A DNA stretch of 64,000 nucleotides, from positions 186,001 to 250,000 of the forward strand of contig NZ_AYOZ01000023.1 in NCBI RefSeq assembly GCF_000508165.1, written 5' to 3'. This document shows positions 52,913 through 61,633 of this stretch, in pieces. The DNA is from Marinomonas profundimaris. GTDB lineage: Bacteria > Pseudomonadota > Gammaproteobacteria > Pseudomonadales > Marinomonadaceae. A model generated the notes under the pieces. That model was not told the DNA's origin. It ran no database searches and saw only the letters and a program-made list of their open reading frames with translations. Each line of letters begins with the position of its first letter. Position 1 is the first letter of the stretch. The translations under genes were made by a program, and so were the position numbers.

Positions 52913-53935
52913 ATGATGGAAGTCACAACTTATTATCGAGTTACCCCAAATGTTCAGATGCCGTCTCAGACTCATTTAAAAAATTTAATAAAGGCAGCCA
53001 CTATGGCAAGGAAGCAAAAAACGCTCGATGTTTTGTTTAATGACCCGTTGATCTCTGCCGCCTTGGCAAGAGTAAACGTGTTTGTGATTAATCATTACCC
53101 TGGTGGACGAGATGTTATTTCTTCACTCATACCCAATGAAGACTTTGAGGCACAACCTTTTTACGACCCCTTAATGTGGTTGGAATACGTTCACCCCGAT
53201 GACCGAGATCTCACTCGAATCGCATGGGATGCCGTTGTGCAGGGTAAAAGTGATGTTTTTGAAGGCGAGTATCGTTTCTTGATTGATGGCGAATACCGTT
53301 GGATTGCTAACAAAGGTACTGTTATTTCTCGAACAGAAGATGGACAGCCAGAACTCTACATTGGCGCGGATCGAGATATTACCGAAGAGCGTCGATTACG
53401 TGACTTGTTGGAAGAGGAAACAGAACGTCTCGCGCACTTGGTGATCAAAGATGACTTTCTTAATATTCCCAACCGACGCTACCTTGAAACCAAACAGGCG
53501 CAGTTTTTTATCGCCGATGGTGGTACTCCGATCGCGGTGCTGGTTCTAGACATCGATAACTTTAAGCAACTAAACACTCATTTGACGCACCACGGTGGGG
53601 ATGAAGTGCTGCAAGCGCTTGTCAGCAAAGTCCAAGCGTGTATCCGGCCCACAGATACCTTGATCCGCTATGGCGGCGATGAGTTTGTCTTAATCTTGCC
53701 CAATGCCGTTGCAGATTGTGCTCAGGCCACAGCGCAACGCATTCTGGATGGGGTCAGAGAGATTCATTTACCCGCAATGAGCGATGACATGTCTATTTCT
53801 GTGAGTATTGGCCTTGTACACGGTTCGCCAACCGTCACACAGGACTTTTGGGCCTACTTTGAAGAAGCCGACACACAGCTTTTGTTGGCCAAAAAACTGG
53901 GTAAAGCACAGATACAACGTAAGCTGCTTGGCTAA
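52913..53935 (+). CDS. PAS-GGDEF diguanylate cyclase
   Basis: A 340-residue cytoplasmic protein with an N-terminal PAS fold (about residues 40-160; the PAC motif reads GEYRFLIDGEYRWIANKGTV and ADRDITEERRLRDL) followed by a GGDEF domain (about 165-340). The catalytic motif GGDEF is intact in RYGGDEFVLILP (about 252-258), and the substrate Asn/Asp lies in LDIDNFKQLN. So it should make cyclic di-GMP. The RxxD inhibitory site five residues before GGDEF is not evident (CIRPTDTLIR), so feedback inhibition may be absent. ATG 53003 has a better ribosome site (AAAGG) and is an alternative start; no membrane helix is seen. It is not adjacent to a clear partner. Confidence 0.9.
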   Translation: MMEVTTYYRVTPNVQMPSQTHLKNLIKAATMARKQKTLDVLFNDPLISAALARVNVFVINHYPGGRDVISSLIPNEDFEAQPFYDPLMWLEYVHPDDRDLTRIAWDAVVQGKSDVFEGEYRFLIDGEYRWIANKGTVISRTEDGQPELYIGADRDITEERRLRDLLEEETERLAHLVIKDDFLNIPNRRYLETKQAQFFIADGGTPIAVLVLDIDNFKQLNTHLTHHGGDEVLQALVSKVQACIRPTDTLIRYGGDEFVLILPNAVADCAQATAQRILDGVREIHLPAMSDDMSISVSIGLVHGSPTVTQDFWAYFEEADTQLLLAKKLGKAQIQRKLLG

Positions 53936-53973
53936 TCAATAGTTTAACCCAAAGGGGTTCTTGGCTGTCCATT

Positions 53974-54567
53974 TTAACGTGGTCGCTTAAACCCTTTTCT
54001 TGCTTCGGCAATGTCTTTACGCATAAAACACGCTTCAGAGTGGTCGTTGATCAGCCCCATGGATTGCATAAACGCGTATAAGGTCGTTGGGCCGACAAAT
54101 TGCCAACCGCGCTTTTTGAGCGCTTTAGACAGCGCAATGGATTCTGGGCTGGTGGTTTGTGTTTCAGGCGGCGGAAGTGTGTTTTCGTCGGGTTCGTAAC
54201 GCCATAAAAACGCAGCCAAAGAGCCTTCTGTTTCGATCATTTCTAACGCGCGTTTGGCGTTGTTTATGACCGCGAGAACCTTGCGCTTGTTCCGCACAAT
54301 TCCTTTGTTTTCTAAAAGCTGTTTGACGTTATCGTCGTCAAATAATGCCACTTTTTTTACATCAAAATTCTCAAACGCTTGGCGGAAGTTTTCACGCTTG
54401 CTCAAGATGGTCCGCCAACTTAGACCTGACTGAAACGTTTCGAGGCAGAGTTTCTCGAACAAACGCTGATCATTGGCCACAGGAAAACCCCATTCCGTAT
54501 CGTGATAATGAGGAAAGTCCGGTGCGGAATCAGCCCATGCGCAGCGTGGTTTATTGTCGATCTTCAT
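53974..54567 (-). CDS. tag: DNA-3-methyladenine glycosylase I
   Basis: A 197-residue DNA repair enzyme that removes 3-methyladenine from alkylated DNA. Tag hallmarks are the N-terminal CAWADSAPDFPHYHDTEWGFPV (zinc-binding Cys and His; E. coli Tag has CGW..DPxYxxYHDxEWG), LCLETFQSGLSWRTILSKRENFRQAF (about 42-67), GIVRNKRKVLAVINNA and the C-terminal WQFVGPTTLYAFMQSMGLINDHSEACF with zinc His/Cys. All zinc ligands are visible. The gene overlaps the LysR gene by 17 bp on the same strand. Ada at 40-41 kb is another alkylation-repair gene in the window. Confidence 0.95.
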   Translation of the reverse strand: MKIDNKPRCAWADSAPDFPHYHDTEWGFPVANDQRLFEKLCLETFQSGLSWRTILSKRENFRQAFENFDVKKVALFDDDNVKQLLENKGIVRNKRKVLAVINNAKRALEMIETEGSLAAFLWRYEPDENTLPPPETQTTSPESIALSKALKKRGWQFVGPTTLYAFMQSMGLINDHSEACFMRKDIAEARKGFKRPR

Positions 54568-55489
54568 GGTCTGAACCTGAGTCTAATTGCGTTTGAGTTT
54601 CTAATTTATCGATCAGTGCATCATAAAAGTCTTTGGCAATACCAGAAAGCGGGCTCAAGTTTGACGTGAGCACTTCGAGTGGTTCCACAATGTTAGGCGA
54701 AAAAGGTTTTAAGACCACATTGGGCAATTGAAAGACTTTGTCAAAATAGCGGAAGTTCAAAATGTCGACCAGTGTCGCGCCCATTCCTAGGTTTACAAAG
54801 GAAAGGCCATGTATCGTGGTATGGACTTCGAGTGTGCGATTAAAAGGAAGACCGAGTTCGGAGTAAAGACGTTTGAGCGTTTTCGTCGTAGCGTTTTCTG
54901 AATCGAGGGTGATCCAGTTCAAATCTCGTAAATCATGGGGATGAATGATGTCGAGCTGCGCGGCGGGATGGTCTTTTGGCACCGCGCAATAACAAGGCAA
55001 ATCAAAGGCGACGGCATCGTGTTTTGAAGAGCTTTGCGCTTTATCGACTAAACCAATCTGATACTGTCCCGATGCAATGCCTTGGCGAATCGCTGAACAG
55101 CCCGACAAGTGTAAACTGACATTAACCCCTGGGTTTGCGCTCATGTATTCGGCAATCAGTTCAGGAAGAAACTGGTAAGAAGGGCCAAAAATGGTGCAAA
55201 TTCGCAGCCTGCCCGTTTTGCTATTGGTGGCAGATTTTATACTGTCTTGTAGGTGGTTAACGCCTTGCAGTAAACCATACACTTCTTCGTGCAAATACAG
55301 CGCTTCGTCTGTTGGAATCAACTTTCCGTTATTACGAACAAACAGTTTGTAGCCAATTTCATCTTCAAAATTGGCGAGCATTTTACTGGCGGCAGGTTGG
55401 CTGACGTAGCTCCTTTCCGCGGCTCTGGTAATGCTGCCTGTAACAAAGACTTCGTGAAATATACGCAGTTTATTGATGTTCATCGGCAT
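54551..55489 (-). CDS. LysR-family transcriptional regulator
   Basis: A 312-residue LTTR. The N-terminal winged HTH (INKLRIFHEVFVTGSITRAAERSYVSQPAASKMLANFEDEIG, residues 4-45) is followed by a linker helix and a periplasmic-binding-like effector domain (RLRICTIFGPSYQFLPELIAEYMSANPGVNVSL). It is divergent from the aap operon with a 207-bp gap, the classical LysR layout, and probably controls it. It overlaps the tag gene by 17 bp. Effector likely an amino acid or its catabolite. Confidence 0.92.
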   Translation of the reverse strand: MPMNINKLRIFHEVFVTGSITRAAERSYVSQPAASKMLANFEDEIGYKLFVRNNGKLIPTDEALYLHEEVYGLLQGVNHLQDSIKSATNSKTGRLRICTIFGPSYQFLPELIAEYMSANPGVNVSLHLSGCSAIRQGIASGQYQIGLVDKAQSSSKHDAVAFDLPCYCAVPKDHPAAQLDIIHPHDLRDLNWITLDSENATTKTLKRLYSELGLPFNRTLEVHTTIHGLSFVNLGMGATLVDILNFRYFDKVFQLPNVVLKPFSPNIVEPLEVLTSNLSPLSGIAKDFYDALIDKLETQTQLDSGSDHEDRQ

Positions 55490-55696
55490 AACCTAAAGTT
55501 ATCAGACCATTAAAATTATTCAGTATGATTATAAAAAATCTTCCCATAAGATCCTAACTGTTAGTTGTTTGACCTGCATCAGAAAAATGAAAAAAAATAG
55601 TCGAAGCGATGCGGTTACAGTGCGACTCATAATAAAAAACGCGTACTGAATAAAAATGAAATTATAAAATTCAACAGCATATAAAAGGAACAGACA

Positions 55697-56719
55697 ATGA
55701 ATAAATTGACCATGGCGCTAGCAGCAACCACCACGCTTTTAGCGGCAAACAGTTATGCAGTATCAACATTGGACGCGGTGAAAGACCGAGGTTATGTAAA
55801 TTGCGTCATTGGTAACTCTTTTCCTGGTTTTTATAGTTTAAACAAAGCCGGTGATTGGCAAGGCATGGACATTGATATATGTCGTGGCGTGGCGTCTGCT
55901 GTCTTTGGTGATGCCACTAAAGTGAAATTCTTGCCCGTTCAATGGGCGCAAAGCTTTACGTCAATTAAGAGTGGTAAAGGTGACATTCTATCAAAAGGTA
56001 TGACGTGGACTCTGTCTCGTGATGCAGCACAAGGATTGGATTTCCTTGATACATATTTTTACGACGGCCAAGGTTTTATGGTGCGTAAAGATCTGGGTGT
56101 GAAATCCGTCAATGAATTAAAAGGCGCGACGGTGTGTGTTTTAACCGGCACATCCAGCGAGCTGAATATTGCGGATTACAGTCGCGCGCACAACCTAGAC
56201 ATCAAAACCGTGGTTTTCGACGATTCCTCTGTGCGTAACACCGCTTTTTTTAATAACAACTGTGATGCACTAACCAACGACAAATCCGGTTTGGCCGCTC
56301 AGCGTTCAGCGGCGCCGAACCCGACAGACTACGTTATTTTGCCAGAGACGATTTCCAAAGAAGCTTTGTCGTTTGCTGTTAAGCAGAACGACAGCGAATG
56401 GGCGAACGTTGTTAAATGGACTTTTGCGGCCATGGTCGCGGCAGAAGAGTTTGGCGTGAATTCTAACAACGTCGAAAAAATGCGCACCGAAAGCCAAAGT
56501 CCTGTCATCAGACGTTTATTGGGCACCGAAGGGGATTTGAACAAAGGCTTAGGTCTTCCGCAAGATTGGGCATATCAAGTGATTAAAAACGTTGGTAACT
56601 ATGGCGAAGTTTATGAACGTAACGTCGGCCCAGACAGCGTGTTGGGCATTGATCGAGAAGGCACACTGAATGCGTTATGGAAAGATGGTGGCATGATGTA
56701 CGCCAAATCCTTCCGTTAA
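55697..56719 (+). CDS. aapJ: Amino-acid ABC transporter periplasmic binding protein (AapJ-like)
   Basis: A 340-residue precursor with signal peptide MNKLTMALAATTTLLAANSYA and the polar amino-acid binding fold (SBP_bac_3). Typical AapJ blocks are TLDAVKDRGYVNCVIGNSFPGFY (with a Cys pair shared with other AapJ proteins, Cys about 33 and a later Cys in LKGATVCVLTGTSSELN), GDWQGMDIDICRGVASAVFGD and SIKSGKGDILSKGMTWTLSRD. AapJQMP importers take up a broad range of L-amino acids. It has an AGGAAC ribosome site 9 bp before ATG 55697 and starts the operon aapJQMP-DAO. Confidence 0.93.
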   Translation: MNKLTMALAATTTLLAANSYAVSTLDAVKDRGYVNCVIGNSFPGFYSLNKAGDWQGMDIDICRGVASAVFGDATKVKFLPVQWAQSFTSIKSGKGDILSKGMTWTLSRDAAQGLDFLDTYFYDGQGFMVRKDLGVKSVNELKGATVCVLTGTSSELNIADYSRAHNLDIKTVVFDDSSVRNTAFFNNNCDALTNDKSGLAAQRSAAPNPTDYVILPETISKEALSFAVKQNDSEWANVVKWTFAAMVAAEEFGVNSNNVEKMRTESQSPVIRRLLGTEGDLNKGLGLPQDWAYQVIKNVGNYGEVYERNVGPDSVLGIDREGTLNALWKDGGMMYAKSFR

Positions 56720-56791
56720 TCTGACAAGACATTAGGTAGGTATGTTGGCCTATCTAGTGTCGTTTTTGTTTTCTTCGTTCGGTGTATAGAT

Positions 56792-58024
56792 ATGATTCAG
56801 TCCTCTGTATCCAAACCGCCAAAAAAGGGGCGTAAATCGGTCGACCCTTCTTTGTCGATGTTCCAGCGGTGCTCGGCATTGATGAATAATGACGAGAGTC
56901 GCGCGGTGGTTCTACAGGCGATCGTGCTAGCGGCGGTGCTGTTTGGCTTGTGGTTCTTGTTTGCCAATGCCAGTGACAACCTAGATCGATTAGGCATGAC
57001 ATTTGGTTTTGATTTTTTACCTGTGACAGCGGGCTTCGACATCAGCTGGAGTCTCATTCCTTACGATTCCAGTATGAGCTACTGGCGCGTATTTTTTGTC
57101 GGCATTGTGAATACGCTCGTCCTTTCTGCTTGTGTGATTGTGGTTGGCACTCTGATTGGCACTGTGGTGGGTATTTTAAGGTTGTCTGACAACCCGTTGG
57201 TGTCTCAGATGGCGCGTTGGTACGTGGAAATTGTGCGCAATGTGCCCTTGTTAATCCAAATTATTTTTTGGTTCACCGTGGTGTTTTCCACTTTGCCAGC
57301 GCCTCGTCAAAGTTACCACTTAGGTGAATGGCTCTTTTTGAATAACCGGGGTTTGTACGTGACGTCAATGGAAAGCACCTTGTCATGGGGATGGTTTTTC
57401 TTGTTGGTTGGCGCTTTGGCCTTCGCGCTTTATGGTCTTTTTCGCTGGTCAAAACCCTATTACACCTTGTCTGGCACCCGATCTTCCGGCTTTTATATTG
57501 GCTTGGTGTTATGGGGCGTGGCGGCCGTTTGGTCGGTTTGGTTTCTTTCTCAATCGATGACGTTGTCCGTTCCGACACTACAAGGTTTTAATTACAGCGG
57601 TGGTGCGTTTCTTCCGGCGTCTTTCGGTGCCGCGTTTGTTGCCATGACGGTGTATCGGTCTGCGGCCATTGCGGAAACCGTTCGCGCGGGCATGCAATCC
57701 ATCGATCGAGGTCAGTACGAAGCCGCGTTTACCATTGGTTTTTCTCGTGTTCAGTCATTGCGTTTGATTCTGATTCCCCAGGCAATCCGTTCGATTATTC
57801 CTCCGATGACCAATTCTTGGTTAGCCGCCACAAAGGATTCGTCGTTGGCGGTCGCCATTGGCTTTCCTGAATTGGTCTCTGTGTTTATGCAAACCTCGAT
57901 GAATCAAACCGGACGGGCGATCGAGATTATTTTCATGGTGATGGGTTTTTATATCTTTATCAGTTTGCTGATCTCTTACTTGCTCAACAAGTACAACGAC
58001 AGTGTTCAGTATAAGGTGCGATAA
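56792..58024 (+). CDS. aapQ: Amino-acid ABC permease (AapQ-like)
   Basis: A 410-residue inner-membrane permease. The N-terminal insertion and about eight hydrophobic helices match AapQ, which is longer than the usual 220-residue HisM-type permeases. NPLVSQMARWYVEIVRNVPLLIQIIFWFTVVFS (about 130-160) and the coupling loop GQYEAAFTIGFSRVQSLRLILIPQAIR (about 305-330) are diagnostic. It pairs with AapM. Spacing to aapJ is 72 bp and to aapM zero: the aapM ATG follows the aapQ stop directly. Confidence 0.94.
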   Translation: MIQSSVSKPPKKGRKSVDPSLSMFQRCSALMNNDESRAVVLQAIVLAAVLFGLWFLFANASDNLDRLGMTFGFDFLPVTAGFDISWSLIPYDSSMSYWRVFFVGIVNTLVLSACVIVVGTLIGTVVGILRLSDNPLVSQMARWYVEIVRNVPLLIQIIFWFTVVFSTLPAPRQSYHLGEWLFLNNRGLYVTSMESTLSWGWFFLLVGALAFALYGLFRWSKPYYTLSGTRSSGFYIGLVLWGVAAVWSVWFLSQSMTLSVPTLQGFNYSGGAFLPASFGAAFVAMTVYRSAAIAETVRAGMQSIDRGQYEAAFTIGFSRVQSLRLILIPQAIRSIIPPMTNSWLAATKDSSLAVAIGFPELVSVFMQTSMNQTGRAIEIIFMVMGFYIFISLLISYLLNKYNDSVQYKVR

Positions 58025-59383
58025 ATGGACGATTTTAACGTGAAAAATGAACCCGCTTTAAAACAATTTATAGCAACGCCACCGCGTCTTCCGCCGAAAA
58101 ATGAAAGAGGCGTAATTGGCACCATTCTCCACCGTTGTTTTAACAGCATTGGCAACAGTGTGCTGACGTTGTGTGTGGCGGTTGTGTTGTTTTATTTGGT
58201 GAAGCACATTTTAGATTGGGCGGTGTTTAATGCGGTTTTTGTCGCGGAAAGTCGTCGTCAGTGTATGGCATTAAGCGCAGATGGAGCATGTTGGGCGGGC
58301 GTGATTAGTTGGTTTAACGGATTGATTTATGGCCGTTTTCCCATGGATGAACAATGGCGCGTCAACGTCGGTGTTTTACTCGGACTGATGTGGTTATTGC
58401 CGCTCATGTCAAAGCGCATTCCACTAAGAAACTTCATCTTGTTGTCTTGGATTGGCTTATATCCCTTTGTGGGCGGATATCTGTTTTTGGGTGGGCGTTT
58501 TGGCGTCGAATTAGGGCTAGTGCATGGCACGATGACGTGTTTTGCCTTGGCGTTTTTGGTGATGCTTTATATGAACTGGGTTTTATCTGCGCTGGGTTAC
58601 AAAGGCGTGAATGAGTGGTTTTTACCGCTGGTGTCGCGCTGGGCCGAACGTCGTATTCATCTAATGAGCTTTATTGTTGTGTGGGTGCTTATTACGTTTG
58701 GGGTCTCGCTTGGATTGAGTCACGTCTCGCTGGAACCAGTCGCTATCGAGCGCTGGGGTGGCTTGTTTCTAACCTTCATTATTGCAGGATTTGCCATCAC
58801 TATGGCGATTCCGGTTGGCGTGGTATTGGCGTTGGGTCGTCGTTCTAAACTGCCGGTGATCCATTGGATCTCGATGATTGTTATCGAGCTGGTTCGGTCC
58901 GTGCCTTTAATCACCGTGTTATTTATGGCGGTAACCCTGTTGCCGATCTTTTTACCGGCGGACATGGAGTTTAATAAGCTGACACAAGTGCTGGTGGCGG
59001 TGTGTTTGTTTGCTGGCGCGTATATGGCCGAAAACATTCGTGGCGGCTTACAAGCGATTCCAAAAGGCCAGTACGAAGCGGCCACCACATTAGGGTTAGG
59101 CTATTTGCATACCATGGTGTTGGTGGTTTTGCCTCAGGCGTTAAAAATGATGATTCCCAACATTATGACGTCGTTTATCAGTCTGCTAAAAGACACGACT
59201 TTGGTGTCTATTATTGGCCTGTTCGACATTATGCTGATGGCCCGAAATATCGCCAATGACAAAGATTGGGTCGGGTTACACACCGAGCCTTTGGTCATGA
59301 TTTCGGTGCTCTTCTTCATCCTTTGCTACAGCATGTCTCAGTACAGTCTGAACCTTGAGAAACGCTTAAAGGTGGATCACTAA
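58025..59383 (+). CDS. aapM: Amino-acid ABC permease (AapM-like)
   Basis: A 452-residue permease, partner of AapQ. A long N-terminal region (1-230) with four or so hydrophobic helices precedes the BPD_transp_1 domain. The family motif [24 protein letters not shown] (about 290-312) and coupling loop [27 protein letters not shown] (about 345-370) are visible. The last base of its stop TAA (59381-59383) begins the aapP ATG. It has a longer C-terminal helix and ends [10 protein letters not shown], as in other AapM proteins. Confidence 0.94.
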   Translation: MDDFNVKNEPALKQFIATPPRLPPKNERGVIGTILHRCFNSIGNSVLTLCVAVVLFYLVKHILDWAVFNAVFVAESRRQCMALSADGACWAGVISWFNGLIYGRFPMDEQWRVNVGVLLGLMWLLPLMSKRIPLRNFILLSWIGLYPFVGGYLFLGGRFGVELGLVHGTMTCFALAFLVMLYMNWVLSALGYKGVNEWFLPLVSRWAERRIHLMSFIVVWVLITFGVSLGLSHVSLEPVAIERWGGLFLTFIIAGFAITMAIPVGVVLALGRRSKLPVIHWISMIVIELVRSVPLITVLFMAVTLLPIFLPADMEFNKLTQVLVAVCLFAGAYMAENIRGGLQAIPKGQYEAATTLGLGYLHTMVLVVLPQALKMMIPNIMTSFISLLKDTTLVSIIGLFDIMLMARNIANDKDWVGLHTEPLVMISVLFFILCYSMSQYSLNLEKRLKVDH

Positions 59384-60153
59384 TGACTATGTTATCCGAA
59401 AAAAATCCGCTGAATCGCACCACCAGTGTGGCGATCAAAATCGACAAAGTGAATAAATGGTACGGAACACACCATGTTCTAAAAGACATTTCACTCGATA
59501 TTCTAGAAGGTGAAATTATGGTGGTATGTGGGCCATCTGGTTCGGGTAAATCCACGCTGATCCGATCGTTGAATCATCTGGAAGACTATCAAGACGGCGT
59601 GGTGTCCGTGTTTGGACAACCGCTTTCACGAGATCGAAAAAGTCATGATGTGATTCATAACGCCATGGGCATGGTGTTCCAAAACTTTAATCTGTTTCCT
59701 CATCTTACTGTGTTGCAAAACTGTACCTTAGGTTTGACCTGGCTACGAAAAATGTCGGAACGAGACGCGGATAAAATGGCCATGCAGTTATTGGATCGAG
59801 TCGGTATCGCGGCCTTGGCATCGCGCTATCCGGGTCAATTGTCTGGCGGACAGCAACAGCGCGTGGCAATTTCTCGGTCTCTCGCCATGGAGCCCAAAAT
59901 CATGTTGTTCGACGAACCGACGTCCGCGCTTGACCCAGAAATGGTCAAAGAGGTCTTGGACGTCATGGTTGATCTGTCCAAAACCGGTATGACCATGGTG
60001 TGTGTGACGCATGAAATGGAGTTTGCACGACAAGTGGCGGATCGAGTGGTGTTCATGGCCGACGGCGAAATTGTTGAAGTCGGGCCACCGGAGCAAGTAT
60101 TGGTGAATCCCGAATGGGATAGGACGAGCGAGTTTTTACGACATGTGCTCTAG
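59383..60153 (+). CDS. aapP: Amino-acid ABC ATPase (AapP-like)
   Basis: A 256-residue ATPase of the polar amino-acid subfamily. Walker [10 protein letters not shown] (about residues 51-59), Q-loop [14 protein letters not shown], signature [19 protein letters not shown], Walker [17 protein letters not shown] and switch His in VTHEMEFA are intact, and length and order are those of GlnQ/AapP. A second ATG lies 6 bp downstream of the first (MTML). It completes the aapJQMP importer and is followed 69 bp later by an oxidoreductase gene. Confidence 0.96.
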   Translation: MTMLSEKNPLNRTTSVAIKIDKVNKWYGTHHVLKDISLDILEGEIMVVCGPSGSGKSTLIRSLNHLEDYQDGVVSVFGQPLSRDRKSHDVIHNAMGMVFQNFNLFPHLTVLQNCTLGLTWLRKMSERDADKMAMQLLDRVGIAALASRYPGQLSGGQQQRVAISRSLAMEPKIMLFDEPTSALDPEMVKEVLDVMVDLSKTGMTMVCVTHEMEFARQVADRVVFMADGEIVEVGPPEQVLVNPEWDRTSEFLRHVL

Positions 60154-60221
60154 AAACTCACTGCCTCGTAAAGCACGTTTATAAGCGCGAATTTACCCTT
60201 ATTTTATGGAATGAAATCGAT

Positions 60222-61532
60222 ATGTTGGCAAAAAACACATCGACGTATACCAACATGCCTTATTGGCTAGCAGATACGTCATTGGCGAGCAAAATTCATA
60301 CAAATGCACGTTTTGAAATCCCAACAAAAGCCGACGTAGTGATTGTCGGTGGTGGCTTTACAGGCGTTTCTGCGGCCATCACGCTCGCGCGAGCTGGTCT
60401 GCAAGTTGTTTTGTTGGAAGGCGGTCGATTAGGGGAAGGTGCGAGTTGCCGAAATGGCGGCTTACTCGGGCCAAGTTTCAGCAAATTAGGTGTTGATGGA
60501 CTGGAGCGCCAATACGGTCGCGACAGTGTTCATTCCTCCATCAAAGAGAGTTTGACGGCGTTTAATTGGCTGGTGGGTTTTATCAAAGAAGAGCAGATCG
60601 ATTGTGATTTGTCTTTGTGTGGCCGATTTCGTGGCGCCAGTCATCCGAGTCATTACGCAGGGTTAATTGAACAAGCCGAAGCACTGGCGAAAATCGTCGA
60701 CTTTCCCGCGATTGAGGTGAGTCGTCAGAATCAATTCGAAGAAGTGGGTTCTAACGCCTACCATGGCGGCGTGGTTTACCCGACCGATGGCACATTGCAA
60801 CCCGCTAAATTACATCGAGGACTTTGCCAAATAGCCAAACAAGCGGGCGTCCTGATGTTGGAGCACACCATGGTTCGCGGTGTTACTAAGCAAGGCAATC
60901 ATCATCACGTTCAATACGATGGCGGCGAGATCAATGCAGATCAAGTGATTATCGCGACCAATGGCTACACAGGCGACGAGTTCGGCAAGTTTCACCGTCG
61001 TATCATTCCGATTCGTTCCGCGATGATAGCGACTGAAGCTTTGCCAGAATCGGTCATTCGTTCGGTGAGTCCAAAATTGCGTGCTCACGGCGGTACCGAG
61101 CGTTTGGTGGCGTATTATCGACCTTCGCCAGACGGCAAACGTATCTTGTTTGGTGGTCGAGCCTTTGGTCGTGGTGATCAGCCACAGCTGTATTCGAAAT
61201 ACCTACAAGACTTTATGATTCGCGTGTTTCCTCAGTTAGAAGAAACGAAGATCGATTACGCTTGGTCAGGTTACGTTGCGTACACGTTCGACCATGTTCC
61301 GCACATTGGCAAAATGGACAACATGCATTACGCCATGGGGTATTGCGGATCGGGCGTGGGGCGAGCTAATTACTTTGGCCGTAAAGTTGCTCAGCAAGTA
61401 TTGAACCTCGCGGAAGGAAAAACGTCATTTGATGCCTTTCCCTTTAATACGCGTCCGTTCTACACCGGAAAACCGTGGTTCCTGCCCGCGATTATGAAAT
61501 GGCACGACTTCGCTGATCGACGTGGCTGGTAA
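60222..61532 (+). CDS. FAD-dependent DAO-family oxidoreductase (PuuB-like)
   Basis: A 436-residue flavoenzyme. The FAD dinucleotide motif VVIVGGGFTGVSAAITLARAGLQVVLLE lies near residues 39-66, followed by the GRLGEGASCRNGG motif that is shared with DAO-family gamma-glutamylputrescine oxidases and related amine/amino-acid dehydrogenases. QVIIATNGYTG and VAYYRPSPDGKRILFGGRA and GMGY-type SGYVAYTFDHVPHIGKMDN (about 345-362) follow the DAO order. It likely oxidises an amino acid or amine brought in by the adjacent AapJQMP importer. The substrate is not identifiable, and cytoplasmic location is assumed because no signal is seen. Confidence 0.87.
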   Translation: MLAKNTSTYTNMPYWLADTSLASKIHTNARFEIPTKADVVIVGGGFTGVSAAITLARAGLQVVLLEGGRLGEGASCRNGGLLGPSFSKLGVDGLERQYGRDSVHSSIKESLTAFNWLVGFIKEEQIDCDLSLCGRFRGASHPSHYAGLIEQAEALAKIVDFPAIEVSRQNQFEEVGSNAYHGGVVYPTDGTLQPAKLHRGLCQIAKQAGVLMLEHTMVRGVTKQGNHHHVQYDGGEINADQVIIATNGYTGDEFGKFHRRIIPIRSAMIATEALPESVIRSVSPKLRAHGGTERLVAYYRPSPDGKRILFGGRAFGRGDQPQLYSKYLQDFMIRVFPQLEETKIDYAWSGYVAYTFDHVPHIGKMDNMHYAMGYCGSGVGRANYFGRKVAQQVLNLAEGKTSFDAFPFNTRPFYTGKPWFLPAIMKWHDFADRRGW

Positions 61533-61566
61533 TGCGGCTACTTAGAAAAATGTGAGTGAAAAATTC

Positions 61567-61599
61567 AACAAAACCCCAGTCTAATACTGGGGTTTTGTT
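61567..61599. terminator. Bidirectional terminator between DAO gene and dgt
   Basis: AACAAAACCCCAGT and ACTGGGGTTTTGTT form a perfect 14-bp stem with a 5-nt loop, flanked by A/T tracts. It ends both the aap-DAO transcript and the convergent dgt transcript. Confidence 0.93.
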
Positions 61600-61633
61600 T
61601 TTAAGTCAGAGACGGTAAAACCCTAATGTCCTT

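Noticed and set aside
55490-55696. Specific LysR binding box
   Set aside because: The A/T-rich gap contains several T-N11-A arrangements, none clearly better than chance.
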